Source: Pseudomonadota bacterium (GTDB taxonomy: Bacteria > Pseudomonadota > Alphaproteobacteria > Sphingomonadales > SMXR01). Taken from it: 8,255 bases of DNA. How positions within the stretch are numbered: position 1 is the first letter of the stretch; the number at the start of each line of letters is the position of its first letter. Below the pieces are notes generated by a model, which saw only the letters and a program-made list of their open reading frames with translations, was not told the origin of the DNA and made no database searches. The DNA lies in contig JACZYI010000071.1 of the NCBI GenBank assembly GCA_022571175.1, forward strand, positions 1-8,255, written 5' to 3'. This document shows, one piece after another, positions 1 through 6,332 of the stretch. A program made the position numbers and the translations under genes.

Positions 1-392
1 TCCATGGCCCCACCCATGCCCTTGACCATTTTGCCCGGGATCATCCAGTTGGCCAGATCCCCCTCTTCGGACACCTCCATTGCGCCCAAGATGGACAGAT
101 CGATGTGGCCACCCCTGATCATGGCGAAACTGTCAGCACTCGAAAAATAACTGGTGCGGCTCAATTCGGTGATGGTTTGTTTGCCGGCATTGATCAGGTC
201 AGCGTCCACCTCGTCGTCATAGGGAAACGGACCCATGCCCAGCATTCCGTTCTCACTCTGCAAGGTAACATCAATATTGTGGGGAATATAGTTGGCCACC
301 AGGGTCGGAATGCCAATCCCCAGATTCACATAGAATCCGTCCCGGAATTCCTGAGCAGCGCGTTCTGCCATTTGATCGCGGGTCCAGGCCAT
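1..392 (-). CDS. scoB: 3-oxoacid CoA-transferase subunit B (partial, 3' end outside window)
   Basis: This is the beta subunit of succinyl-CoA:3-ketoacid CoA-transferase, which moves CoA between succinyl-CoA and acetoacetate or a similar acid in the cytoplasm. About 130 residues are visible; the C-terminal part lies beyond base 1. The N-terminus MAWTRDQMAERAAQEF is typical of the family. It is followed by the glycine-rich YVNLGIGIPTLVANYIP segment. The catalytic motif LQSENGMLGMGP lies near residues 44-55, and Glu47 is the residue expected to form the glutamyl-CoA thioester intermediate. The NWMIPGKMVKGMGGAM stretch near the window edge is also conserved. The ATG at 392 overlaps the stop of scoA by one base (TGATG), so the two subunits are translationally coupled. 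A GGGAGAAG purine stretch inside the end of scoA can serve as ribosome binding site. Acetoacetate:acyl-CoA transferase (AtoA) is the nearest alternative; substrate cannot be fixed from sequence alone. Confidence 0.93.
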   Translation of the reverse strand, partial: MAWTRDQMAERAAQEFRDGFYVNLGIGIPTLVANYIPHNIDVTLQSENGMLGMGPFPYDDEVDADLINAGKQTITELSRTSYFSSADSFAMIRGGHIDLSILGAMEVSEEGDLANWMIPGKMVKGMGGAM

Positions 393-1096
393 CAGGTCTT
401 CTCCCGTTCGCGAATGGTACGCTGCTCAATGCGTTTTTCAAATTCCCCCAGGATCAGCCGGCTGATATAGATGCCCGGAGTGTGAATAGCATCGCGATCA
501 AGCGCGCCCACGGGCACTATTTCCTCGACCTCAACCACCGTCACCTTGCCAGCTGTGGCCATCATGGGATTAAAATTTCGCGCGGTTTTCCGATAGATCA
601 GATTGCCCTGTTCGTCACCCTTCCACGCCTTGACCACCGCTAAATCAGCCTTGAGACCGGTCTCAAGAATATAGGTCTCGCCATCAAAGTCTTTATGTTC
701 CTTGCCCTCAGCAATAATTGTACCCACACCGGCTTTAGTGTAAAAGCCAGGAATTCCAGCGCCTCCAGCCCGGATGCGTTCTGCTAGCGTACCCTGCGGG
801 TTAAATTCAAGCTCCAGCTCCTTGTTCAGAAATTGCTGCTCAAAGGTTTTATTTTCGCCCACATAGGAGGAAATCATTTTCTTTATTTGATGGGTTTGCA
901 GCAATAGCCCCAATCCGAAATCATCAACACCGGCATTATTGGAGATAAATGTGAGGTTCTTAACGCCGCTATCGCGCAGTGCAAGGATCAGATTTTCGGG
1001 TATGCCGCAGAGACCAAATCCACCCGCCATAATGGTCATGCCATCACTCAGCAAGTCATCAAGGGCCTTATTGGCATTTGGGTAAAGCTTGTTCAC
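392..1096 (-). CDS. scoA: 3-oxoacid CoA-transferase subunit A
   Basis: This is the alpha subunit partner of the following scoB in a cytoplasmic 3-oxoacid CoA-transferase, used in ketone-body or short-chain acid metabolism. The family signature DGMTIMAGGFGLCGIPE sits at residues 18-34. Further conserved stretches are FISNNAGVDDFGLG (about 50-63), RAGGAGIPGFYT (109-120), and the YRKTARNFNPMMATAG segment (168-183). I chose the GTG at 1096. It gives 234 residues starting (M)NKLYPNANKALDDLL, which matches the usual length and N-terminus of the family, and it has GGAG six bases upstream. The in-frame ATG at 1132 would add 12 residues that resemble nothing in the family. The gene ends in a TGATG overlap with scoB. 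A 98-nt gap separates it from the B12 genes upstream on the same strand, so it may have its own promoter or receive readthrough. AtoD is the alternative name. Confidence 0.93.
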   Translation of the reverse strand: MNKLYPNANKALDDLLSDGMTIMAGGFGLCGIPENLILALRDSGVKNLTFISNNAGVDDFGLGLLLQTHQIKKMISSYVGENKTFEQQFLNKELELEFNPQGTLAERIRAGGAGIPGFYTKAGVGTIIAEGKEHKDFDGETYILETGLKADLAVVKAWKGDEQGNLIYRKTARNFNPMMATAGKVTVVEVEEIVPVGALDRDAIHTPGIYISRLILGEFEKRIEQRTIREREKT

Positions 1097-1107
1097 GAAA
1101 ATCTCCA
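1097..1107 (-). promoter_or_regulatory. Ribosome binding site deciding the GTG start of scoA
   Basis: On the minus strand TGGAG lies at 1107-1103, and its GGAG core is six bases before the GTG at 1096. No comparable site precedes the in-frame ATG at 1132. This supports the shorter start, which also agrees with the family N-terminus. Confidence 0.65.
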
Positions 1108-1194
1108 GTGCGGGGCTCACCCTTATCCCCACCTGATTTGCGGTCTAGCGGTTTCATCCCCCCCGGTCAAGCCTGCCATGATTGCGGCACTGCA

Positions 1195-2058
1195 TTAATT
1201 CAGGATTTGCGCCAATTGTTCCAGACTATCAATAATACGAGGGCTGGCGCGAGAAAATAACTGTTTGCCATCCAGCACATGAACATTTCCCTCTCTGACC
1301 GCTCTCAATTTGAACCACCTGTCTTTTGAATGAAGTAACTCTATATCCCGCCTCGCTTCAGATTCTATCAAACCGCAACAGGCCACAATGATTATATCAG
1401 GATCACAGGTCATTATTTCTTCCCAACTTGCTCGTCGGGATGGCATTCCAGGCGTGATCAATGTAGGACCAAATCCAGCCAGAGAGAGCATCTCGGGCAC
1501 CCAATGACCGCCCACAAAAGGAGGAATCAGCCAATCAAGAAAAATCACCCGTGGAGGCGGTCCCCGTCTGGATTTACTGTTTTCCTTCACCCTTTCAATC
1601 CGCAACTTGAAATTGGTAACCAACGAAGCTGCTTGCTCCTCCCGACCAGTCACACTGCCAAGCTGAGTTATTGTTTCTAAAATATCATCAAGGCTAAAGG
1701 GTTCCAGGTTTATCAATTCTGGGCGGCTGGAAAGTTCTCGAACTGCCAGATCAGCAACCTTTCCATCCACAGCACACACATCACAAATAGCCTGGGACAC
1801 CACCAGATCAGGTTGTAGCACCTCCATTAAAGCTATATCCAAATCGTAAAGCGCTTGCGGCGAACTGGCAAAAGAACGCACAAAATCATCAATAGCCTGG
1901 CTAGATATATTTTCAGGGATTCGACAGCTTGTCACCTTCGGGAGCTTGATCACTGAATTCGGAGAGTCGCAAGAATGCGACACACCGACCAGTTGATCTG
2001 TCAGTCCCAGACCTGCAATAATCTCCGTGGCACTGGGCAGAAGCGAAATTATTCTCAA
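1195..2058 (-). CDS. BtuF-like cobalamin-binding-fold protein lacking a signal peptide
   Basis: The protein belongs to the helical-backbone class III substrate-binding family (BtuF/FecB type), in the branch usually annotated as cobalamin-binding protein. It has 287 residues from the chosen start. The N-terminus MRIISLLPSATEIIAGLGL is already the first strand and helix of the fold. GVSHSCDSP follows at residues 25-33, a CxxC in QAICDVCAV (Cys92, Cys95), GGHWVPEMLSLAG at 183-195, SWEEIMTCDPDIIIVACCG at 211-229, and a C-terminal FSRASPR at 268-274. There is no hydrophobic signal or lipobox, so it is probably cytoplasmic as written, unlike E. coli BtuF. I prefer TTG at 2058. It overlaps the upstream stop as TTGA and has GGAG seven bases before it. 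A GTG at 2076 would add six residues that the family does not have. As last gene of the riboswitch-controlled trio it is likely to bind or handle corrinoids; transport as such is inferred. Confidence 0.85.
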   Translation of the reverse strand: MRIISLLPSATEIIAGLGLTDQLVGVSHSCDSPNSVIKLPKVTSCRIPENISSQAIDDFVRSFASSPQALYDLDIALMEVLQPDLVVSQAICDVCAVDGKVADLAVRELSSRPELINLEPFSLDDILETITQLGSVTGREEQAASLVTNFKLRIERVKENSKSRRGPPPRVIFLDWLIPPFVGGHWVPEMLSLAGFGPTLITPGMPSRRASWEEIMTCDPDIIIVACCGLIESEARRDIELLHSKDRWFKLRAVREGNVHVLDGKQLFSRASPRIIDSLEQLAQILN

Positions 2059-2567
2059 GCTGAGACTCCGCCCCACGCCGATCTTTTTTCAACGATCTCA
2101 CTCACATTGAAAATAACGAATGTGTAAAATGCATCCCCTATGAATGAAATTCCAAGGAACGGGAGCCCCGCAAAATAAGCTGCGATTAGTCCCGCCAGGG
2201 TTGGTGGATAATATCCAGCAGCCCAGACACCAAAATTTGAAAGCAAATAAAATACCACCGCACCCAATCCCACCACAGCGAGCCAGCGACCCTGCTTCCA
2301 GTTACTTTTTAAGAACAGCCTAGCGATGGTCGGCATGGCGAGAAAACCCAGATAAACAAAGACCATCACGATGGGATTGTAAAAACCAACATAGAGATCA
2401 CTAATGAACAGAACCGAGAGTGGTACAAGGATAGCCGATAAAACCGGGCGTTTGGCTCCAGCATAAATTGCAAAACTGCCGAGCGGTGTAAAATTCCAGG
2501 GATGCGGAATCAATCGTGCAATAGTTGCCAGTGCAATCAGAAATAATTCGAGTGAATATCTTTTCAT
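2055..2567 (-). CDS. DUF6580-type small integral membrane protein, candidate corrinoid transporter
   Basis: This protein of 170 residues is almost entirely hydrophobic, with about five or six predicted membrane spans. It carries motifs that I recognise from the DUF6580 family of putative transport proteins: ARLIPHPWNFTPLGSFAIYAG near the N-terminus (about 17-37), PLSVLFISDLYVGF (49-62), and LLSNFGVWAAGYYPPTLAGL (about 108-127) before a last pair of helices. The size and span count resemble substrate-binding S-components of ECF transporters, but I cannot show homology. The start at 2567 (MKRYSLELF) is chosen because AAGGGAA lies just upstream; a start at 2594 would add nine residues overlapping btuB. 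It lies 11 nt after btuB and overlaps the BtuF-like gene by 4 nt, under one cobalamin riboswitch. A role in inner-membrane passage of B12 or a precursor is inferred from that context only. Confidence 0.82.
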   Translation of the reverse strand: MKRYSLELFLIALATIARLIPHPWNFTPLGSFAIYAGAKRPVLSAILVPLSVLFISDLYVGFYNPIVMVFVYLGFLAMPTIARLFLKSNWKQGRWLAVVGLGAVVFYLLSNFGVWAAGYYPPTLAGLIAAYFAGLPFLGISFIGDAFYTFVIFNVSEIVEKRSAWGGVSA

Positions 2568-2578
2568 GTTATTTTCCC

Positions 2579-4510
2579 TTAAAAATCCGCCCAAATGCCT
2601 ACATAAGCGCCGAGGCCGGGCGTATTAAACCCGAAGACGTCTTCGTATTGACTGTCAAACAGATTTTGAATTTCAGCCCTTATCTGGATTCTCTCGTCCA
2701 ATTTGTATCGCAGAGAGACATTTCCCAGAAGATAGCTCTCTAATGTGACGATTTCAGCCGGTTCGGGAAAAGGCGGGAAAAACCGGTCGAGCGCCTGCCC
2801 CACATAATCCAAACTCAGATTAATCTGAATTAGGTTATCCGGCGACCAGTCGAGGCTTATGGAGCCTTGATGCCTGGGCCTGCGCAGTTCCACCTCAAAT
2901 CCGCCCTGACCGTCCGGTTGCTGGGACCGAAGATAGGTATAATTGCCTGCCAGTATCAAATGTTCAGCCAAAACAATCGAACCCATTATTTCCACACCCT
3001 CTCGATGGCTGGTCTCGGTTAAATTGGCAGCCGTGAACAGAAATGTCGTTGGGTCAAAGACAAATCCACTGATTTCATTATCCAGTCGGGCGCTGAAATA
3101 AATCACCTCAAGGGTCATACCATGCTGATCAAATCGATGTTCCAGCCCAACATCATACCCGAAAGAAGTCTCTGGTCTAAGGCTTGGATTGCCAATGAAT
3201 GTGCCGGGGAAAAAGCCGAAACGCTCGGTAAATGTTGGCTTCTTCTGTGCCCTGCCCGCATTGCCAAAAAATCTGGTTCGCCCGTCATTCAGAGCAACAT
3301 TTACCCCCATGCGCCAAGTGGTGACATTGGAAAAATCGCTGTTGGTATCATACCGTACGCTCGCAAGCAGACTGAAGGTTCGCGTGAGTGCTCCAACATA
3401 ATCGATGACATATCCGCTTGAGGAGATTTCCTGATTTTGATTGGGATCGCCAAAAAAGCTGGCCTCACCCTTTTGGCGAAAATCGATCGTCTCGTGATCT
3501 ATGCCAATGGTGAAATTATGACCAGCAACCGGTATCAGGGTTAAATTATAGCGGAGTGCAAAGCTTTCGGAAAAAGTTGAACCATTGTCTGTGCCGTCTG
3601 CAAAATTCTTGATATTGGTATCGGCATAGCTCAGCAATAAATCCTGCTTCACCCGACCATTCAAAAGTTCGAGATTCGCCCTGAGTGATCCATAGAGTTT
3701 TTCGGTTTTTGTATTGCGATCAGCATCCACTGGCAGCCCCGTTCCAGCAAAATCAACTGCATCAAACTGGTTATCAGTATTGAGATATCGAAATGATCCC
3801 TCCAAACGAAGACTGGAGCCAGGATACAGGCCAAAGCGACTGCTCAGAGTCAGATTTTCATAACCATCGGATTCAGTGCCTGACCGGGCTACATTGCTAC
3901 CAGACTCCTCAAGCCAGGAGGTGGAGAATCGAAAAAACCCTGCAGTCCCGCCATAACCGGCGCTTCCCCCCAGATTGATGCGACCGAAAGAACCTCCCCG
4001 AGCAAAAACCGAGAGGGGTTTGGTCCCGTCAGAACCGCCGCGCGTAATAATATTGATCACGCCAGCAATAGCATCTGACCCCCAAATAGCACTTTGGGGT
4101 CCTCGAACAATTTCAATCCGTTCAATGTCATTCAAAGATAGAGTTTCGAACTGTACTTCGTCGCCGAAAGCCGGATCATTTATCCTGACTCCGTCTATCA
4201 AAACCAAAAGTTGGTTGGCCTCTGCACCCCGCATTCTTATTTGCTGTTGCGAACCTGTTGTGCCGGATGATGCAATGCTAAGTCCGGGCACCGATCTCAA
4301 CAAGTCGCCAAGAAAAGTGGCCGGGCTGTTTTCAATATCTGCCCGGGTTAAAATAGTAATGGCGCTGGAAGCCATATTTTCAGCCACCGGAATTCTGGCT
4401 GCTGAGACAATCATGGTTTCAGTTACAATCTCCTCTAGGGCAAAGCTCTGGTAAGGCCCGCCAGCAAAAGCAAGCAAAACAGCCGCAGCGCGGCCACTGT
4501 ATTTTAACAT
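2579..4510 (-). CDS. btuB: BtuB-like TonB-dependent vitamin B12 outer-membrane receptor
   Basis: This outer-membrane receptor of 643 residues should take up cobalamin using energy from TonB-ExbBD; E. coli BtuB has 614. Residues 1-24 form a signal peptide with probable cleavage after QSFA. A TonB box ETMIVSA follows at 31-37, comparable to DTLVVTA of E. coli BtuB. The plug domain spans about 45-158 and includes NQLLVLIDGVRINDP (99-113) and RIEIVRGPQSAIWGSDAIAG (131-150), very close to the BtuB plug. The rest is a beta-barrel of alternating polar and hydrophobic strands with the late motif NLFDSQYEDVFGFNTPG. The chain ends in the terminal Phe recognised by the BAM machinery. The ATG at 4510 has GGAG eight bases upstream. 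The cobalamin riboswitch in its leader makes the substrate assignment strong; a receptor for another corrinoid or for cobinamide is the alternative. Confidence 0.94.
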   Translation of the reverse strand: MLKYSGRAAAVLLAFAGGPYQSFALEEIVTETMIVSAARIPVAENMASSAITILTRADIENSPATFLGDLLRSVPGLSIASSGTTGSQQQIRMRGAEANQLLVLIDGVRINDPAFGDEVQFETLSLNDIERIEIVRGPQSAIWGSDAIAGVINIITRGGSDGTKPLSVFARGGSFGRINLGGSAGYGGTAGFFRFSTSWLEESGSNVARSGTESDGYENLTLSSRFGLYPGSSLRLEGSFRYLNTDNQFDAVDFAGTGLPVDADRNTKTEKLYGSLRANLELLNGRVKQDLLLSYADTNIKNFADGTDNGSTFSESFALRYNLTLIPVAGHNFTIGIDHETIDFRQKGEASFFGDPNQNQEISSSGYVIDYVGALTRTFSLLASVRYDTNSDFSNVTTWRMGVNVALNDGRTRFFGNAGRAQKKPTFTERFGFFPGTFIGNPSLRPETSFGYDVGLEHRFDQHGMTLEVIYFSARLDNEISGFVFDPTTFLFTAANLTETSHREGVEIMGSIVLAEHLILAGNYTYLRSQQPDGQGGFEVELRRPRHQGSISLDWSPDNLIQINLSLDYVGQALDRFFPPFPEPAEIVTLESYLLGNVSLRYKLDERIQIRAEIQNLFDSQYEDVFGFNTPGLGAYVGIWADF

Positions 4511-4517
4511 GGAAATG

Positions 4518-4566
4518 ACTCCTTCGTTCGCACCCGAACCAAAGACGAGCAGTCAACGAATGGAGT
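4518..4566 (-). promoter_or_regulatory. Predicted hairpin sequestering the btuB Shine-Dalgarno
   Basis: In the btuB leader, ACTCCATTCG (4566-4557 on the minus strand) can pair with CGAAGGAGT (4526-4518), giving nine pairs with one bulged A. The 3' arm contains the GGAG used by btuB, so this hairpin would block ribosome entry. The loop holds a smaller TTCG/CGAA stem overlapping the same region. It lies between the riboswitch aptamer and the start codon, where an expression platform belongs. Control at translation is inferred. Confidence 0.55.
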
Positions 4567-4584
4567 GGATAAGATAGAGCGGCG

Positions 4585-4604
4585 GTTTCAGATAATGCTG
4601 AAAC
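4585..4604 (-). promoter_or_regulatory. Perfect 7-bp hairpin in the riboswitch expression platform
   Basis: The leader contains GTTTCAG and CTGAAAC separated by a six-base loop, a perfect inverted repeat. It lies between the aptamer and the Shine-Dalgarno hairpin and is nested inside a possible GTGGA/TCCAC outer pairing. It is followed by CGCCGC rather than a U run, so it is not an intrinsic terminator. It may be part of the switching structure. Confidence 0.5.
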
Positions 4605-4633
4605 TCCCAGTCCACAACCCCGTGTCCCGTCGT

Positions 4634-4849
4634 CCAATTCATATCCTGGCCGGTATCCGGACTCGCGGTCTGGCGAAGCATCTCGCCGTGGGCTGGACCC
4701 CTTCCCATGTTTTATTAAACACAGTGGGTAATTGTCCCGCCCTGGACCGCCCACCGTTGCGGGGGCAGTGACGGCATTGCAGCATTAAATCTGCGCACCG
4801 TCTTCCCGTTTACCCTCAGTTGGAAAACCAACCGAAGCACCAAGAATGG
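4634..4849 (-). ncRNA. Cobalamin riboswitch aptamer
   Basis: This is a cis-acting RNA aptamer that binds an adenosylcobalamin-type ligand and lowers expression of downstream B12 uptake genes. In order on the minus strand: a 5' P1 strand CCATTC (4849-4844); GGTGC followed by a GTTGG/CCAAC hairpin; a P3 stem GACGG (4802-4798) pairing with CCGTC (4774-4770); the nearly invariant core ACTGCCCCCGCAACGGT (4769-4753); a CACTG and GGGAAGG region with its own arms; and the B12 box GAGTCCGGATACCGGCC (4664-4648). The 3' P1 strand GAATTGG (4640-4634) closes the structure with one bulged base. The layout matches the classic btuB-leader cobalamin riboswitch. It sits directly downstream of a promoter and about 120 nt before the btuB start. 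Confidence 0.95.
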
Positions 4850-4853
4850 CTCG

Positions 4854-4882
4854 ACTATGGGGGAGAAAAAAATCGAAGTCAA
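4854..4882 (-). promoter_or_regulatory. Sigma70-like promoter for the B12 uptake transcript
   Basis: On the minus strand, TTGACT (4882-4877) and CATAGT (4859-4854) are separated by 17 bases. They match the -35 consensus at 5 of 6 positions and the -10 at 4 of 6. The predicted transcription start, about 4847, falls at the first strand of riboswitch stem P1, which is where a transcript carrying this aptamer should begin. The coincidence with the RNA structure raises confidence in an otherwise ordinary match. Confidence 0.6.
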
Positions 4883-4933
4883 CGCCAGGATGACTAGAGG
4901 GCGACTTGTTTGTAATCTTTGGAACTATCTCCA

Positions 4934-4963
4934 TTGATGCTGTGGCCGAATTTAGGTTATCTT
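4934..4963 (+). promoter_or_regulatory. Possible promoter for the RNA methyltransferase gene
   Basis: TTGATG (4934-4939) and TATCTT (4958-4963) are separated by 18 bases on the plus strand, 60 nt before the ATG at 5023. The match is partial, four of six in each box or slightly better, so this is a candidate only. It would make this region a divergent promoter pair with the B12 operon. Confidence 0.3.
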
Positions 4964-4976
4964 GTCCTCTCGAAGG

Positions 4977-5011
4977 CCAGAGGAGGCTAGGGGAGGCCAG
5001 GACCAGAGGAG
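4977..5011. repeat. Purine-rich direct repeat of CCAGAGGAG in the leader
   Basis: CCAGAGGAG occurs at 4977-4985 and again at 5003-5011, within a stretch dominated by AGG and GGAGG. The second copy provides the AGGAG that serves as ribosome binding site for the ATG at 5023. The first copy is a similar Shine-Dalgarno-like sequence with no usable start after it. The repeat is short and may be incidental. Confidence 0.45.
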
Positions 5012-5022
5012 ACAAAAGCGCC

Positions 5023-5592
5023 ATGCGTGGTTATTTCGCCATAGGTATCGAGGGCGTCTCAAAGCCTGGAAATATCGGCAATCTGATCAGAACTGCACAT
5101 GGTTTTGGTGCAGCTTTTGTCTTTTCCATATCTCCCAACCTCAAAAACAGGGCCACTGTAGAAAAAGCACAAACAGGTGCCAATACCAGCAAGTCGGAAA
5201 CTCAGATCCCTTATTACGAATACCCGGAGCTTGGGGACATGATCCTGCCACGGGGCTGTCAATTGGTGGGAGTGGAACTTATTGATGAAGCGGTTGAGAT
5301 GCCTTCCTTTCGACATCCCAGAAATGCAGCCTATATTCTGGGCTCGGAACGTCTTTCACTTTCCAAAGATATTATTCAGAAATGTCATCATGTGATCAAA
5401 ATACCGACAAAATTCTGTTTGAATGTTGCCACGGCCGGTGCAGTCGTTATGTATGACCGTCATTTATGCTATGGACGATACGCTGATCGACCGGTATCAC
5501 CTTCCGGGCCGATTGAGCCACTGACTGAGCATGTAAGCGGAGGCCCTATCTTTAGGACCGGCTCTGGGACAACGGGTAAAAGGAAACGGTAA
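5023..5592 (+). CDS. TrmH-family (SPOUT) RNA methyltransferase
   Basis: This is an S-adenosylmethionine-dependent RNA ribose 2'-O-methyltransferase of the SPOUT fold, 189 residues, cytoplasmic. Three family motifs are visible. The N-terminal one is GNIGNLIRTAHGFGA (16-30) with the catalytic Arg23 region. The second is YILGSERLSLS (104-114). The third, IPTKFCLNVATAGAVVMYDR (127-146), forms the knotted cofactor site. Cys132 stands where many relatives have Ser; I recall Cys there in alphaproteobacterial relatives too. The target nucleotide is unknown. TrmL-like tRNA wobble methylation is possible but not shown. A basic, low-complexity tail (TGSGTTGKRKR) could contact RNA. The start at 5023 gives the family N-terminus MRGYFAIGIEG and has AGGAG 11 nt upstream; the frame is open back to 4906 but that extension looks non-coding. 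ialB follows after 5 nt. Confidence 0.9.
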   Translation: MRGYFAIGIEGVSKPGNIGNLIRTAHGFGAAFVFSISPNLKNRATVEKAQTGANTSKSETQIPYYEYPELGDMILPRGCQLVGVELIDEAVEMPSFRHPRNAAYILGSERLSLSKDIIQKCHHVIKIPTKFCLNVATAGAVVMYDRHLCYGRYADRPVSPSGPIEPLTEHVSGGPIFRTGSGTTGKRKR

Positions 5593-5597
5593 TTATT

Positions 5598-6146
5598 ATG
5601 AAATCTAGCTCGATAAAAATAATTTTCGGTGGCCCTTTATGGTTGGTCACACTAGCTCTGGTGGGAAGTTTTGTCGCTTTTTCCCAAATGACCATGGCCC
5701 AGGATCAACGGGACCGCATCGGAATTTTCCGTGATTGGGAAGCGATTGTTTTGAACCGCAGTGATGGTGAAATAATTTGCTATATGATTTCAACGCCGCG
5801 AGATACCAACCCCAAAAATGTTCGCCGGGGTGAAATTTATGTCACCATTACCCACAAGCCCAAAATGCGCGTGATGAATGAAGTGACGATAATTGTTGGC
5901 TATCCCTTTCGGGCCGAATCAGAAGCTGTAGCCACCATCGGCAATCGACGTTTCAGCATGTTTACCGAGGCTGACAGCGCCTGGATGTTCACCTCACGTC
6001 AGGACCAGGAGATTGTCCAGGCCATGCGAGATGGTAGTGCAATGGTTGTCACAGGCGTATCATCAAGGGGAACGAATACCAGTGATCGCTATTCTCTCAT
6101 GGGCTTTACAGCTGCGAATGACGCTATTACGAATGCATGCCAATAA
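5598..6146 (+). CDS. Invasion-associated locus B (IalB) family exported protein
   Basis: This is a small secreted or periplasmic protein of 182 residues from the family named after Bartonella IalB. The family is widespread in alphaproteobacteria, and its biochemical role is not established. A signal peptide spans about residues 1-34: positive SSSIK start, hydrophobic core, and likely cleavage at MTMA before QDQRDR. Family features include FRDWEAIVLN (44-53), RRGEIYVTITHKP (76-88), VGYPFR (100-105), FTEADSAWMFT (122-132), and the end motif SSRGTNTSDRYSLMGFTAA (155-173). Two cysteines remain after cleavage, Cys61 and Cys181, suited to one disulfide. The ATG lies 5 nt after the methyltransferase stop and has GGAAACGG upstream, so the two are probably cotranscribed. 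It ends in a double stop, TAATAA. The name should not be read as evidence for pathogenicity. Confidence 0.88.
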   Translation: MKSSSIKIIFGGPLWLVTLALVGSFVAFSQMTMAQDQRDRIGIFRDWEAIVLNRSDGEIICYMISTPRDTNPKNVRRGEIYVTITHKPKMRVMNEVTIIVGYPFRAESEAVATIGNRRFSMFTEADSAWMFTSRQDQEIVQAMRDGSAMVVTGVSSRGTNTSDRYSLMGFTAANDAITNACQ

Positions 6147-6164
6147 TAAATATGGATAAGAGCT

Positions 6165-6332
6165 GTGCCTAGAAACAAGCCAGAAATGGCCTATCCTGCC
6201 ATTGTGACAGACAGTCAAAGCCTGTCGGTCAATGCGATTGAGACCACCGGCCCCACAGATTTATTGGGAATGTCGCGGGATGAATTGACCGCAGTGCTCA
6301 GAGAAATAGGTGTTGATGAATCGCATTTGTGA
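6165..6332 (+). pseudogene. Detached N-terminal segment of rlmN, ended by in-frame TGA
   Basis: From a possible GTG at 6165 (or an ATG at 6186) an open frame runs in phase with the rlmN body for about 55 codons and stops at TGA 6330-6332. Its last part reads DLLGMSRDELTAVLREIGVDESHL, the helical N-terminal segment found in RlmN (compare NLLDLNRQQMREFFKDLG in E. coli). The next in-frame codons continue the family pattern MRTSQVWNWIYHRG without loss or gain of bases. Relatives have Arg or Lys at the stop position, and CGA to TGA is a single transition. Neither candidate start has a strong ribosome binding site. I list it apart because the stop separates it from the main reading frame; together the pieces would make a normal-length gene of about 392 codons. 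Confidence 0.75.

Noticed and set aside
1097..1194. Terminator or promoter in the gap before scoA.
   Set aside because: TTGACC is present on the minus strand, but the boxes at suitable spacing are poor. The only hairpin (TGCC/GGCA) has four pairs and no U-run. I do not annotate either.
2059..2076. GTG at 2076 as start of the BtuF-like gene.
   Set aside because: It would deepen the overlap with the upstream gene to 22 bases and put the ribosome binding site inside the coding region; TTG at 2058 fits the family N-terminus and spacing.
3975..4454. A 159-codon open frame on the plus strand.
   Set aside because: It lies fully antisense to the plug-domain part of btuB, whose protein is unmistakable; the antisense product has no recognisable motif and is a coding shadow.
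4419..4754. A 111-codon minus-strand open frame covering the btuB start and leader.
   Set aside because: It runs through the B12 box and other conserved riboswitch elements in a different frame from btuB. The RNA structure explains the sequence conservation better.
4906..5022. Longer N-terminus for the RNA methyltransferase from 4906.
   Set aside because: The added 39 residues have no family counterpart, and a good AGGAG precedes the ATG at 5023, where the family N-terminus begins.
6152..6172. Mini-ORF ATG GAT AAG ... TAG between ialB and rlmN.
   Set aside because: It has six codons in a different frame from rlmN and no supporting ribosome binding site or homology; chance is sufficient.
6330..6332. 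Recoding of TGA as Trp or selenocysteine in rlmN.
   Set aside because: scoA and the DUF6580 gene end at TGA with the normal family C-termini, so TGA is a stop here. The position is not catalytic, and I see no selenocysteine-insertion hairpin signal.
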